A stretch of DNA of 64,000 nucleotides from Achromobacter sp. AONIH1 (GTDB taxonomy: Bacteria; Pseudomonadota; Gammaproteobacteria; Burkholderiales; Burkholderiaceae_B), in assembly GCF_002902905.1 (NCBI RefSeq), contig NZ_CP026124.1:434001-498000 (forward strand), in the 5' to 3' direction. Shown one piece after another: positions 25,688 through 34,826 of this stretch. Both the position numbers and the translations under genes were made by a program. A model generated the notes under the pieces. That model did not search any database. It saw only the letters and a list, made by a program, of their open reading frames with translations, and had not been told where the DNA came from. Position 1 is the stretch's first letter; each line of letters starts with the position of its first letter.

Positions 25688-28144
25688 ATGTCCCCGCTAT
25701 CTCCTCCCGCCCTTTCCCCCCAGGCCGCCCGGATGCGCCGCAAGGCGCCGCTCTCCCAGGAGCTGGCGCGGGCCGCCGCCAGCCTGGCGCTGATCGCCGG
25801 CGCCGCGCTCGCCGCCGCGCCCACGGCGGTCCTCGCCCAGGCCACGGAAAGCCGGCGCGGCGTCGTGATCGCCGCCGGCCCGCTGAGCCAGGCGCTGAAC
25901 GCCTACGCCAGCGCGGCCGGCGTCGAGCTGACCATGGACGCCAGCCTGCTGCAGGGCAAGCGCAGCGCCGGGCTATCCGGCAGCTACACCGTGGAGGAAG
26001 GCTTCGCCGAACTGCTGCGCGGCCAGGGACTGCGCGCCGCGCGCGAAGCGAACGGCAGCTACACGCTCAAGCCCGCGCCGCCACAGGACGCCGCCTTGCT
26101 GGAGCCCGTGACCGTCACCGGCGCCCAGGCGGAAACCGCCGCCGGCCCGTTCCCCGGCTATGCGGCGCGCCTTAGCGCCACCGGCACCAAGACCGACACC
26201 CCCCTCATCGAAACGCCACAATCGATCACCGTGATCGGCGCGCAGGAAATCGAAACGCTGAAGTCCCAAAGCATGCAGGACGCGCTGGGCTATGTGGCCG
26301 GCGTGAGTCGCGCCGAGGGCATCGACCGGACGACGGACAGCCTGTTCCTGCGGGGTTTTCGCTCGAACCAGGGCAGCTACTACCGCGACGGCTCGCTTTA
26401 CACCGTGAACATCTATAACGGCAGGCAGGAACCCTACGGCCTGGAACGGATCGAGTTCCTGAAGGGCGCCTCGTCCGTGCTGTATGGCGCGATGCCGCCG
26501 GGCGGCGTCGTCAACACGGTCAGCAAGCGTCCGACCGTCGAGCCGCTGCGCGAGCTCAATGTGGAAGCGGGCAGCTTCCGTCGCCGGCAGGTGTCCGCCG
26601 ACTTCGGCGGCGCGCTGGATCAGGATGGCACCTGGTCCTATCGCCTGACCGCGCTCAGGCGCGACAGCGATACCTTCGTCGACTATGTGCCCGACGACCG
26701 GACCTACGTCGCGCCGGCCATCAAGTGGCAGCCGAACGAGGCGACCTCGCTGACATTGCTGGCCGAATACCAGCAAGACCGGACGGTCTACGTCTATGGC
26801 CTGCCGGCGCAGGGCACGGTGCTGCCGAACCCCAACGGCCGCATCCCGCGCAACCGGTTCACCGGCGAACCCGGACTGGACGAGTTCAAGATGAAGCGCT
26901 ATTCGGTCGGCTACCTGTTCGAACATGCGTTCACCAGCCAGTTGAAGCTGCGGCACAACCTGCGCTACATCAACGCGAAGAGCGACTATGGATCCACCGA
27001 TCTCTGGCAACTGATGCCGGACGGGCGGCGCACCGCGGACCGCGGTTTCTCCCCGCGCGTGGATCGCTCATCGGCCGTGTCCACCGACACGTCGCTGCAA
27101 TACCAGACACGCACCGGCATCGTCGAACACACGCTGCTGGCCGGGCTGGACTATTCGACGCCCAAGCACGAAACCCGGCGCTATTTCCAGACGCTGGACA
27201 ACCTGGATCTCTATGACCCGGTCTATGGCAGCCCGCTGGGACCCGTCACGCCCAACATCAACTCGTCGACAAAATCCGACACGAAACGCCTGGGCATCTA
27301 TCTCCAGGACCAGATGAAGATCGCCGACAAATGGGTCGTCCTGCTGGGCGGCCGCCAGGACTGGGTGCGCGCCAACGAGCACAACCTGTTCACCGGCGAG
27401 CAATACGCGCAAGACGAGAAGAGCAAGGCCTTCACCGGCCGCGCCGGCCTGGTCTACCTGGCCGACAACGGCCTGGCGCCGTTCCTGAGCTACAGCCAGT
27501 CCTTCGAGCCGACCACCGGCCAGGACCGCCAGGGCAGCCGCTTCAAGCCCACCGAAGGCGAGCAATACGAAGCCGGCCTGCGCTACCAGCCGGCGGGCTC
27601 CGACACCATGCTGTCGGCCGCCGTGTACCAGCTGACGCGCAAGAACCTCACCGTGCCGGACCCCATGGACACGTCGTACCAGATCCAGGCCGGCAAGGCC
27701 CGTTCACGAGGGTTGGAGCTGGAAGCGCGCACCCGCGTCGGCCGCAACGCCAACCTGATCGCCGCCTACGCCTACACCGACGCGCGCACGCTCAAGGCCA
27801 GCCCCTTGCAGCCCGACGCCGAAGGCCGGCGCCTGGATTCGGTGCCCTTCAATCAGTTCTCGATCTGGGGGGATTACGGGTTCGGCGATTTCGGCCTGCC
27901 GGGCCTGCGCGTCGGCGCCGGCCTGCGCTATGTGGGCAGCACCCGCGGCATGGCGCACGGCACGGCGGTCGAGGTGCCGTCCTTCACGCTGCTCGACGCC
28001 ATGGTCAGCTATACCAACGGACCCTGGCGCTTCGCGCTGAACGCCACCAACCTGGCCGACAAGACCTACATCGGCAGCTGCACCTACGGCTGCTTCTACG
28101 GCGAACCCCGCCGCATCATCGGCACCGCCACCTATCGCTGGTAG
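25688..28144 (+). CDS. TonB-dependent siderophore receptor with STN signalling domain
   Basis: An 818-residue outer-membrane receptor. A long signal peptide ends near ...AAAPTAVLAQ. The STN domain that talks to FecR covers about residues 60-130 (LSQALNAYASAAGVELTMDASLLQGKRSAGLSG). The plug has the siderophore-receptor pattern TPQSITVIGAQEIETL and the last strand ends in ATYRW. This is the FhuE/FpvA/FoxA type of transducer for a ferric hydroxamate or mixed siderophore. The ligand is not readable, and no siderophore synthesis gene is in the window. Confidence 0.95.
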   Translation: MSPLSPPALSPQAARMRRKAPLSQELARAAASLALIAGAALAAAPTAVLAQATESRRGVVIAAGPLSQALNAYASAAGVELTMDASLLQGKRSAGLSGSYTVEEGFAELLRGQGLRAAREANGSYTLKPAPPQDAALLEPVTVTGAQAETAAGPFPGYAARLSATGTKTDTPLIETPQSITVIGAQEIETLKSQSMQDALGYVAGVSRAEGIDRTTDSLFLRGFRSNQGSYYRDGSLYTVNIYNGRQEPYGLERIEFLKGASSVLYGAMPPGGVVNTVSKRPTVEPLRELNVEAGSFRRRQVSADFGGALDQDGTWSYRLTALRRDSDTFVDYVPDDRTYVAPAIKWQPNEATSLTLLAEYQQDRTVYVYGLPAQGTVLPNPNGRIPRNRFTGEPGLDEFKMKRYSVGYLFEHAFTSQLKLRHNLRYINAKSDYGSTDLWQLMPDGRRTADRGFSPRVDRSSAVSTDTSLQYQTRTGIVEHTLLAGLDYSTPKHETRRYFQTLDNLDLYDPVYGSPLGPVTPNINSSTKSDTKRLGIYLQDQMKIADKWVVLLGGRQDWVRANEHNLFTGEQYAQDEKSKAFTGRAGLVYLADNGLAPFLSYSQSFEPTTGQDRQGSRFKPTEGEQYEAGLRYQPAGSDTMLSAAVYQLTRKNLTVPDPMDTSYQIQAGKARSRGLELEARTRVGRNANLIAAYAYTDARTLKASPLQPDAEGRRLDSVPFNQFSIWGDYGFGDFGLPGLRVGAGLRYVGSTRGMAHGTAVEVPSFTLLDAMVSYTNGPWRFALNATNLADKTYIGSCTYGCFYGEPRRIIGTATYRW

Positions 28145-28153
28145 CGCACACGA

Positions 28154-28175
28154 CGGCCCCGCAACGCCGGGGCCG
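28154..28175. terminator. Hairpin between convergent receptor and lipoprotein genes
   Basis: CGGCCCCG and CGGGGCCG form an 8-bp stem with a 6-base loop, immediately after the receptor stop and before the end of the minus-strand lipoprotein gene. There is no T-run. Confidence 0.5.
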
Positions 28176-28177
28176 CG

Positions 28178-28687
28178 TCAGGACGCCGGGCCGCGCGATT
28201 CCATCGCGGCCCGCCACAAGCCATTGACCAGGCGCGCGCGGTACACATTGCCCTGCGCGCTCAGGTTGCCTTCGTAATAGCTGCCCCGGAAGCGGCAGTC
28301 GGATTCCGAGACGCAATCAATCAGGTCCAGGCCGAACAGCAACGCCGGCTTGCCGCTGGCGCGGTCCACCACCCGTTCGCCATTCTTGCCGGCGTCGCAG
28401 GCCGAGGCGGGCTTGACCCGCGCGTCATCGCGCAACGCCTCCAGCACGGACTTGGCCGGATCGCGCAGGTTCCAGCCTGCGCCGATGCCGATGCAGAAGG
28501 CGGCGGCTCCGCCCTGGATCGCCGAGCCGTTGTCCGCGAACATGGCCTGATAGACCGCCGCGCGGGCGCCGGCGGGGGCCGGGGCCGTCGGCGGCTTTTT
28601 CGCCATGGAGCTGGAGCAGCCGGCGAAGGCCAGCGCGGCCGCCAGGATGGCGCAGCGCCACGGCATGGAACGGTGTTGGAAACGCAT
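28178..28687 (-). CDS. Predicted lipoprotein, unknown function
   Basis: A 169-residue protein with a lipoprotein signal ending in the lipobox LAFAGC and a following serine-rich linker and Ala/Pro linker. The start at 28687 has AGGAGAG seven bases upstream. The mature part contains five further cysteines (FCIGIG, SACDAG, IDCVSESDCRF), so disulfides are likely. I do not recognise the family. It is convergent with the receptor gene, so it is not obviously part of the iron-uptake operon. Confidence 0.75.
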   Translation of the reverse strand: MRFQHRSMPWRCAILAAALAFAGCSSSMAKKPPTAPAPAGARAAVYQAMFADNGSAIQGGAAAFCIGIGAGWNLRDPAKSVLEALRDDARVKPASACDAGKNGERVVDRASGKPALLFGLDLIDCVSESDCRFRGSYYEGNLSAQGNVYRARLVNGLWRAAMESRGPAS

Positions 28688-29091
28688 AGATCTCTCCTGG
28701 TAGGGTCCGGGCCTGGCCATGGACCACGGCCAGGCGGGCTTGCATGGACGCCGCGCGCGGCGGCGCGATCCACAGACGGCTGAGCTTACACAGTCGTTCG
28801 CCGGGCTCCAAGAATATTGACCCGCTTCGGCGCGGGCCTGCCGGGACGGCGCGCACCGCTCCTGTCCTCCGACAAATCGTCCATGCAATGAACGCTTGAA
28901 AAAGCTGATTTGTCCACCTGCCGCCACTTTTAGTACTATCTTCGGCAGAAATTCTATATACGCACAAATGTTCGTATATAGAACAAAAGATTTTTCTGGC
29001 CGCGCGCACAGGAAGACGCCACGGAAGAGACAGTCCCAGGTTCCGCGCGCGTCCGCCTCGCCGCCGGTCGCCAGCAAGGCAGCGAACCATC
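28688..29091. other. Control region before the hydroxyacyl-CoA dehydrogenase operon
   Basis: A 404-bp gap without a credible gene. The right half is AT-rich and contains the paired 15-bp sites (28951-28984) described separately. The left half holds only the lipoprotein promoter region. Minus-strand frames that cross it are extensions of the lipoprotein reading frame with no family character. Confidence 0.6.
28951..28984. promoter_or_regulatory. Paired IclR-type sites, dehydrogenase operon
   Basis: ATTCTATATACGCAC (28951-28965) and GTTCGTATATAGAAC (28970-28984) are separated by four bases. Together they also form a perfect inverted repeat of 11-bp arms (28952-28962 and 28973-28983). The first resembles the PcaR box I recall from Pseudomonas, GTTCGATAATCGCAC, at 11 of 15 positions. 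The same 19-bp spacing recurs before catI. Confidence 0.65.
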
Positions 29092-30027
29092 ATGAATACT
29101 CCCCTCAAGCATCTGGCCGTGGTCGGCGCGGGCGGCATGGGCAGCGGCATCGCCGCGCTGTTCGCCGCGCGCGGCGCGCCTGTCGTGCTGATCGACCCGG
29201 TGGACGGGGCGCTGGACCGGGCCCGCGCCAGCATCGCGCGCCAGCTCGGCGTGTATGCCGCCGGCGACGAGGCCGAGGCGATGGCGCGCATCCGCATGTC
29301 GCCCGACCTGGAAGCGGCCGCCGATTGCGATCTGGTGATCGAGGCGGTGCCGGAAAACCTGGAACTCAAGCGCGGCATTTTCGCGAAGCTGGACGCCATC
29401 TGCGCGCCCGGCGCGATCTTCGCCACCAATACCTCGGGCCTGTCGATCAACGCGCTGGCCGGCGCCGTGACGCGCCGCGAACGCTTCGTCGGCACGCACT
29501 TCTTCACGCCCGCCGACGTGATCCCGCTGGTGGAAGTGGTGCGCAACGACGACACCTCGGAAGCCACCGTCGCCGTCGTGATGGACGCGCTGCGCGCCGT
29601 CGGCAAGCGGCCCGTGCTGGTGCGCCGCGACATCCCCGGCTTCATCGCCAACCGCATCCAGCACGCGCTGGCGCGCGAAGCGATCTCGCTGCTGGAAAAG
29701 GGCGTGGCCAGCGCCGAGGACATCGACGAGGTGGTCAAGTGGAGCCTGGGCATCCGCCTGGCGCTGTCGGGTCCGCTGGAACAGCGCGATATGAACGGCA
29801 TCGACGTGCACCACGCGATCGCCAGCTATCTGTACCAGGACCTGGAAAACCGCCAGGAGCCGTCCGAGCTGCTGCGCGGCAAGGTCGAGCGCGGCGAGCT
29901 GGGCGCCAAGAGCGGCCAGGGCTTCTATGCCTGGAGCCCCGAACGCCGCGAACGCGTGCTGCGCGAGAAGAGCGAGGCGCTGGCCGAACTGGCCGCCTGG
30001 CTGGAGCGCAAGGCTGGCGGCGGCTGA
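29092..30027 (+). CDS. 3-hydroxyacyl-CoA dehydrogenase family protein
   Basis: A 311-residue NAD-dependent dehydrogenase. The Rossmann motif is AVVGAGGMGSGIAALFAARGAPVVLID. The family signature follows with NTSGLSINALAGAVTRRERFVGTHFFTPADVIPLVEVV, in which the catalytic His is in GTHFF, and the helical C-terminal domain contains GFIANRIQHALAREAISLLEKG. Members oxidise 3-hydroxybutyryl-CoA-like substrates, though some act on carnitine or hydroxyacids. It is the first gene of a three-gene unit and is preceded by the paired IclR sites. Confidence 0.9.
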   Translation: MNTPLKHLAVVGAGGMGSGIAALFAARGAPVVLIDPVDGALDRARASIARQLGVYAAGDEAEAMARIRMSPDLEAAADCDLVIEAVPENLELKRGIFAKLDAICAPGAIFATNTSGLSINALAGAVTRRERFVGTHFFTPADVIPLVEVVRNDDTSEATVAVVMDALRAVGKRPVLVRRDIPGFIANRIQHALAREAISLLEKGVASAEDIDEVVKWSLGIRLALSGPLEQRDMNGIDVHHAIASYLYQDLENRQEPSELLRGKVERGELGAKSGQGFYAWSPERRERVLREKSEALAELAAWLERKAGGG

Positions 30028-30202
30028 CGGCCGCCGCGCGACACCGAATACCCAAACATAAGGCGCAGGGCACCGACCACTGCCGCCACCGGGCCACGAG
30101 CCCGACCACACAAAGAAGACCGCTGTTCCGTCGCCAGGCGCGTGCGCCCGGCGATGGAAACGGCACAGAACCACGCCCTACCCGGAGTTTGCTGGAGGCA
30201 AC

Positions 30203-31543
30203 ATGAATAAATTGGCGTCCTTTTTCACGGAGCTGATGCGCAAGTATCTGCCCGACCCCTTCGTCTTCGCGATCGCGCTGACACTGCTCACCGTGCTGCT
30301 GGCCATCGGCGTCGAAGGCAAGAGCCTGACGGCCATGACCACGGCCTGGGGCAAGGGCTTCTGGAGCCTGCTGGCCTTCACCACGCAGATGGCCGTGATC
30401 CTGGCGATGGGCTATGTGCTGGCCACCGCGCCGCTGACCGACCGCCTGCTGGACCGCATCGTCAGCCACGTGCACCAGCCGCGCACCGCCATCATCGTCG
30501 CCACGCTGGTCGGCGGCATCGGCAGCTACCTGAACTGGGGCTTCGGCCTGGTGATCGGCGGCGTGGTCGCCAAGAAGCTGGCGCTGAAGGTCAAGGGCGT
30601 GCACTACCCGCTGATCATCGCGGCGGCCTATAGCGGCTTCACCATGTACGGCCTGGGCCTGTCGGCCAGCATCCCCGTGCTGGTCGCCACGCCGGGCCAT
30701 CCGACGGCCGGCCAGATGGGCGTGATCCCGCTGACCCAGACCATCTTCTCGGTGCCCATGCTGATCACCAGCCTGGTCATCATCGTGACGCTGCCGCTGC
30801 TGAACGCCTGGCTGCATCCCAAGCTGGGCGACAAGGTCGTGGAAGTGGACCCCGCCATCGACCGCGACGCGACGCAGGCCGGCGGCGCCGACGACATGCT
30901 GGAAAAGAACACCATCGCCACCCGCCTGAACAACAGCCGCATCCTGAGCCTGCTGATCGGCCTGATGGGCGTGGGCTACGTGGTGCTGCACTTCACTGGC
31001 GGCGGTTCGCTGGACCTGAACCTGATCAACTTCATCATCCTGTTCCTGGGCATCATCCTGCTGGGCACGCCGGCCGCCTACGTGGCCAAGCTGACCGAAG
31101 GCATCAAGACCATCTCCGGGATCATCCTGCAGTACCCGTTCTACGCCGGCATCATGGCCATCATGGCGGCCTCGGGCCTGGTGACGACCATTTCGAAGAT
31201 CTTCGTCGACGTGGCCACGCCCGAGACGCTGCCCTTCTGGGGCCTGATCAGCTCCTTCGTCATCAACTTCTTCGCGCCTTCCGCCGGCGGCCACTGGGTG
31301 ATCCAGGGTCCGTTCATGATCGACGCCGCCAAGGAAATCGGCAGCGCGCTGAACCAGACCACCATGGCCGTGATGCTGGGCAACGCCTGGAACGACCTGG
31401 TGCAGCCCTTCTGGATCCTGCCGGCGCTGGCGTTGTCCAAGCTCAAGCTGCGCGACGTGATGGGCTACACGGTGATCATGATGCTGTGGGTGGGCGTGAT
31501 TCACATCGCCGCCGTCCTGCTTTGGGGCTACGCCACGCATTGA
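30203..31543 (+). CDS. atoE: AtoE-type short-chain fatty acid transporter
   Basis: A 446-residue inner-membrane protein with about ten hydrophobic segments. It matches the AtoE family (TIGR00366) through LPDPFVFAIALTLLTVLLAIG, the GGIGSYLNWGFGLVIGGVVAK loop, and the late FFAPSAGGHWVIQGPFMIDAAKEIG and GNAWNDLVQPFWILPALA motifs. The family imports short-chain carboxylates such as butyrate or acetoacetate. The gap of 175 bp to the dehydrogenase gene has no clear terminator. Import plus CoA-level oxidation of the same acid is the likely theme. Confidence 0.92.
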   Translation: MNKLASFFTELMRKYLPDPFVFAIALTLLTVLLAIGVEGKSLTAMTTAWGKGFWSLLAFTTQMAVILAMGYVLATAPLTDRLLDRIVSHVHQPRTAIIVATLVGGIGSYLNWGFGLVIGGVVAKKLALKVKGVHYPLIIAAAYSGFTMYGLGLSASIPVLVATPGHPTAGQMGVIPLTQTIFSVPMLITSLVIIVTLPLLNAWLHPKLGDKVVEVDPAIDRDATQAGGADDMLEKNTIATRLNNSRILSLLIGLMGVGYVVLHFTGGGSLDLNLINFIILFLGIILLGTPAAYVAKLTEGIKTISGIILQYPFYAGIMAIMAASGLVTTISKIFVDVATPETLPFWGLISSFVINFFAPSAGGHWVIQGPFMIDAAKEIGSALNQTTMAVMLGNAWNDLVQPFWILPALALSKLKLRDVMGYTVIMMLWVGVIHIAAVLLWGYATH

Positions 31544-31547
31544 TAGA

Positions 31548-31637
31548 CCCCCCCCTACGCGCTTACGCGCGCCCCCCAAGGGGCGTCACCTACAGACCGG
31601 CGGAGCCGGATCTGGTGGTGACCCCGCTTGGGGAGGG
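31548..31637 (+). repeat. Dispersed intergenic repeat, copy B
   Basis: It contains a G-rich/C-rich hairpin followed by the invariant 18-base core GACCGGCGGAGCCGGATC (31595-31612) and a CCGCTTGGGGAG end. Copies of the same element lie at 53226-53311 and, reversed, at 38703-38790. This one follows the AtoE gene directly. Confidence 0.8.
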
Positions 31638-31740
31638 TGGCTCAGATTGGAAGGGCTGGTTCTTGCGGAGTACCAAACGGCCCGAGCGGATTGGCGTGAT
31701 GCGTTTGCGGGATTTTTGAATTGAAGATATGGGAGCGGAT

Positions 31741-32469
31741 ATGAGCAAACCACGGGCTTACCTTGTCACCGGCGGCAGCGCCGGGATCGGGGCGGCGATT
31801 GTCCGCATGTTGCTGGATGCGGGCCACGCGGTGGTGAACATCGACTACCGGCTGCCGGACGCGCCGCCGGCGGGGCTGGTGTCTTACCAGGCCGACCTGA
31901 CCGACGAGGCGCGCACGAAGGAAGTGGCGCGCGAGGTGACGGCGGCGTATGACATCGTGGGGCTGGTGAACAACGCGGGCGCGACGCGGCCGGGCACGGC
32001 CGACACGGCGACGCTGGAAGACCTGGACTATGTGGTCAACCTGCATCTGCGCACCGCGCTGATCCTGGTGCAGGCGGCGCTGCCGGCCATGCGCGCGGCG
32101 GGCTTCGGCCGCATCGTCAACATGTCGTCGCGCGCGGCGCTGGGCAAGCCCGACCGCGTGGTCTATTCGGCCACCAAGGCCGGGCTGGTGGGCCTGACGC
32201 GCACGCTGGCCATGGAACTGGGCGGCGACGGCATCACGGTCAACGCCATCGGCCCCGGCCCCATCGCCACGGATCTGTTCACGAAGAGCAATCCGGCGGG
32301 CGCGCCGCAGACCGAGCGCATCATCAACAGCATCGTGGTCAAGCGCCTGGGCACGCCCGAGGACGTGGCGCGCGCGGCGATGTTCTTCCTGTCGCCCGAC
32401 AACGGCTTCGTCACCGGACAGATGCTGTACGTGTGCGGCGGCACCACGCTGGGCGTTGCGCCGATCTGA
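31741..32469 (+). CDS. Short-chain dehydrogenase/reductase
   Basis: A 242-residue SDR with the nucleotide-binding motif VTGGSAGIGAAI, the structural motif NNAGAT, the catalytic Ser in NMSSRAALG, and Tyr-x-x-x-Lys in YSATKAG. The terminal GFVTGQMLYVCGGTTLG is typical. I prefer the ATG at 31741 over one 12 bp upstream because GGGAGCG then lies at the right distance. It is separated from atoE by the intergenic repeat, so co-transcription is uncertain. The substrate is unknown. Confidence 0.9.
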   Translation: MSKPRAYLVTGGSAGIGAAIVRMLLDAGHAVVNIDYRLPDAPPAGLVSYQADLTDEARTKEVAREVTAAYDIVGLVNNAGATRPGTADTATLEDLDYVVNLHLRTALILVQAALPAMRAAGFGRIVNMSSRAALGKPDRVVYSATKAGLVGLTRTLAMELGGDGITVNAIGPGPIATDLFTKSNPAGAPQTERIINSIVVKRLGTPEDVARAAMFFLSPDNGFVTGQMLYVCGGTTLGVAPI

Positions 32470-32519
32470 ATCCCGTCATGATGCCCGCCGCCTTCCGCTC
32501 CCCGTCCCGCCCGCGCCGC

Positions 32520-33302
32520 CTAGCGGCGCAGCAGCGCGTGGTTGATCTGGTCGGCGGCGCGGCGCAGCGGCGGCAGGAAAGCTTCCAGCATCGCTTCGCG
32601 CGTGTAGCGGTTGGCGTGGCCGCTGACGTTCATCGCCGCGATCACGCGGCCGCTGCGGTCGACGATGGGCACGGCCACCGATTGCAGCCCCGGCTCCAGC
32701 TCCTGCGCCACGCAGGCGTAGCCGTCGGCGCGCACCCCGTCCAGCAGGCGCCTGAGTTCCGCCACGTCGGTGACGGTGTGCGGCGTGTAGGCCTGGATCT
32801 GGCTCATGGCCAGCACGCGGTCGCGCTCGGCCGGGGGCAGGCCGGCCAGCAGCACGCGGCCCATGGACGTGACCCAGGCCGGCAGGCGGCTGCCCACGGC
32901 CAGGTTGATGGTCATGACCTTGTGCGTGGACAGGCGCAGGATGTAGACCACGTCGGCGCCTTCCAGCACCGACACGGAACAGGACTCGCGCGTCTGCTCG
33001 GCCACTTCCTCCATGTACGGCAGCGCCAGGTTCCACAGCGGCGTGGCGGACAGGTAGGCGTAGCCCAGCTCCAGGATGCGCGGCGTGAGCGCGAACCTGC
33101 GGTCCTCGACGGTGACGTAGCCCAGGTGCTCCAGCGTCAGCAGGATGCGGCGCGCGCCGGCGCGCGTCAGGCCGGTCACGGCCGCGACTTCGGACAGCGT
33201 CATCTGCGCGCGGTCGGGGCCGAACGCCCGGATCACGGACAGGCCGCGCGCGAAGGATTGCACGTAGCTGTCGCTGGGTTGCTGGGCGTCCTGCTCGGCC
33301 AT
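32520..33302 (-). CDS. IclR-family regulator, PcaR/PobR-like
   Basis: A 260-residue regulator. The helix-turn-helix lies at residues 15-75 (SFARGLSVIRAFGPDRAQMTLSEVAAVTGLTRAGARRILLTLEHLGYV), a wording typical of the PcaR/PcaU/PobR group that controls the beta-ketoadipate pathway. The effector domain shows SVLEGADVVYILR and the GRVLLAGLPPAERD motif. PcaR-type proteins respond to beta-ketoadipate or aromatic acids. It diverges from catI, with the two 15-bp sites in between. Confidence 0.95.
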   Translation of the reverse strand: MAEQDAQQPSDSYVQSFARGLSVIRAFGPDRAQMTLSEVAAVTGLTRAGARRILLTLEHLGYVTVEDRRFALTPRILELGYAYLSATPLWNLALPYMEEVAEQTRESCSVSVLEGADVVYILRLSTHKVMTINLAVGSRLPAWVTSMGRVLLAGLPPAERDRVLAMSQIQAYTPHTVTDVAELRRLLDGVRADGYACVAQELEPGLQSVAVPIVDRSGRVIAAMNVSGHANRYTREAMLEAFLPPLRRAADQINHALLRR

Positions 33303-33384
33303 CGGTCTGCTGCCACCTATGAAAATCCTGGGGACGACGCCGTGCCGGCTCGCCTTGACGCTCGCGTCGGCCCCATGAAACGAT

Positions 33385-33418
33385 GTTCTTCAGAAGAACG
33401 AATGTTCTATAGAAGAAC
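33385..33418. promoter_or_regulatory. Paired IclR-type sites, cat operon
   Basis: GTTCTTCAGAAGAAC (33385-33399) is a perfect dyad around one central base. GTTCTATAGAAGAAC (33404-33418) follows after the four bases GAAT. The spacing of 19 bp equals that of the pair at 28951. The sites lie between the IclR gene and catI and should serve both promoters. Confidence 0.7.
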
Positions 33419-33450
33419 AAATTATGACATGCCACCTATGAGCGAACACC

Positions 33451-34140
33451 ATGATCTCTAAGCTTGTTGCCAACGCGGCGACCGCCCTGGCGGACGTACC
33501 CGACGGCGCGACCGTCATGATCGGCGGCTTCGGCACGGCCGGCCAGCCGATGGAGCTGATCGACGCGCTGCTCGAACAGGGCGCCAAGGACCTCGTCATC
33601 ATCAACAACAACGCCGGCAACGGCACCGCCGGCCTGGCCGCGCTGCTGGGCGCGAACCGCGTGCGCAAGATCATCTGCTCGTTCCCGAGGCAGGTGGACT
33701 CGCAGATCTTCGACGGCCTGTACCGCAGCGGCAAGATCGAGCTGGAGCTGGTGCCGCAGGGCAACCTGGCCGAGCGCATCCGCGCCGCCGGCGCCGGCAT
33801 CGGCGCCTTCTTCACGCCCACGGGCTACGGCACGCCGCTGGCCGAGGGCAAGGAAACCCGCGAAATCAACGGCCGCCAGTACGTGCTGGAATACCCGCTG
33901 CACGCCGACTACGCGCTGATCAAGGCCGAGCGCGGCGACCGCTGGGGCAACCTGGTGTACCGCAAGACCGCGCGCAACTTCGGCCCCATCATGGCCAGCG
34001 CGGCGCGCGTGGCCGTGGCGCAGGTGCGCGAGATCGTCGAACTGGGCGAGCTCGATCCCGAGAACGTGGTCACCCCCGGCATCTTCGTGCAACGCGTGGT
34101 GCGGATCGACGCCGCCCCGGCCGCCAAGGAACAGCAATGA
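33451..34140 (+). CDS. catI: 3-oxoadipate CoA-transferase subunit A
   Basis: A 229-residue alpha subunit of the succinyl-CoA:3-oxoadipate CoA-transferase, which activates 3-oxoadipate before thiolysis. It has the family I signature in VMIGGFGTAGQPMELIDALLEQGAKDLVIINNNAG and the CoA-binding region GFFTPTGYG-like (IGAFFTPTGYGTPLAEGKE). It is first in the operon and its TGA overlaps the catJ ATG by four bases. pcaI is an equally valid name. I used cat because catC is in the same operon. Confidence 0.96.
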   Translation: MISKLVANAATALADVPDGATVMIGGFGTAGQPMELIDALLEQGAKDLVIINNNAGNGTAGLAALLGANRVRKIICSFPRQVDSQIFDGLYRSGKIELELVPQGNLAERIRAAGAGIGAFFTPTGYGTPLAEGKETREINGRQYVLEYPLHADYALIKAERGDRWGNLVYRKTARNFGPIMASAARVAVAQVREIVELGELDPENVVTPGIFVQRVVRIDAAPAAKEQQ

Positions 34141-34784
34141 GCCAAAACAAACTGAGCCGCGACGAGATCGCCGCGCGCGTCGCCCGCGACATTCCCGAAG
34201 GCGCCTACGTGAACCTGGGTATCGGCCTGCCGACCCTGGTCGCCAACCACCTGCCGGCCGACCGCGAAGTCATCCTGCACACCGAGAACGGCATGCTGGG
34301 CATGGGTCCGGCGCCGGCCAAGGGCGAAGAGGACTACGACCTGATCAACGCCGGCAAGCAGCCCGTGACCGAGCTGCCCGGCTGCGCCTTCTTCCACCAT
34401 GCCGATTCCTTCGCCATGATGCGCGGCGGCCATCTGGACATCTGCGTGCTGGGCGCCTTCCAGGTGTCGCAGCACGGCGACCTGGCCAACTGGCACACCG
34501 GCGCCCCCGACGCGATTCCCGCGGTGGGCGGCGCGATGGACCTGGCCATCGGCGCCAAGGACGTGTTCGTCATGATGGAACTGCAGACCCGCGAAGGCCA
34601 GAGCAAGCTGGTGCAGGCCTGCACCTACCCGCTGACCGGCGTGCGCTGCGTGTCGCGCGTGTACACCGACGTGGCGGTGTTCGACATCCGCGCCGACGGC
34701 GTCACCGTGACCGACCTGTTCGGCGGCGTCACGCCCGACGAGCTGCTGCGCCTGACCGGCCTGCCGCTGAAGTTCGCGAACTGA
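34137..34784 (+). CDS. catJ: 3-oxoadipate CoA-transferase subunit B
   Basis: A 215-residue beta subunit. The catalytic glutamate is in HTENGMLGMGP, the form of the family ENG motif. NLGIGLPTLVANHLP lies near the N-terminus and QVSQHGDLANW in the middle. It is coupled to catI by an ATGA overlap, which fits equal subunit amounts in the heteromeric enzyme. A strong hairpin follows in the gap before catC. Confidence 0.96.
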   Translation: MSQNKLSRDEIAARVARDIPEGAYVNLGIGLPTLVANHLPADREVILHTENGMLGMGPAPAKGEEDYDLINAGKQPVTELPGCAFFHHADSFAMMRGGHLDICVLGAFQVSQHGDLANWHTGAPDAIPAVGGAMDLAIGAKDVFVMMELQTREGQSKLVQACTYPLTGVRCVSRVYTDVAVFDIRADGVTVTDLFGGVTPDELLRLTGLPLKFAN

Positions 34785-34826
34785 ACCCGGGCCGGGCCAA
34801 CGCGCCCGCGCCCTTTATCGACACCC

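Noticed and set aside
29735..31579. A 614-codon minus-strand frame opposite the AtoE gene
   Set aside because: Its repetitive His/Gln/Asp-rich text is what antisense reading of membrane-protein codons gives. No promoter or ribosome site supports it.
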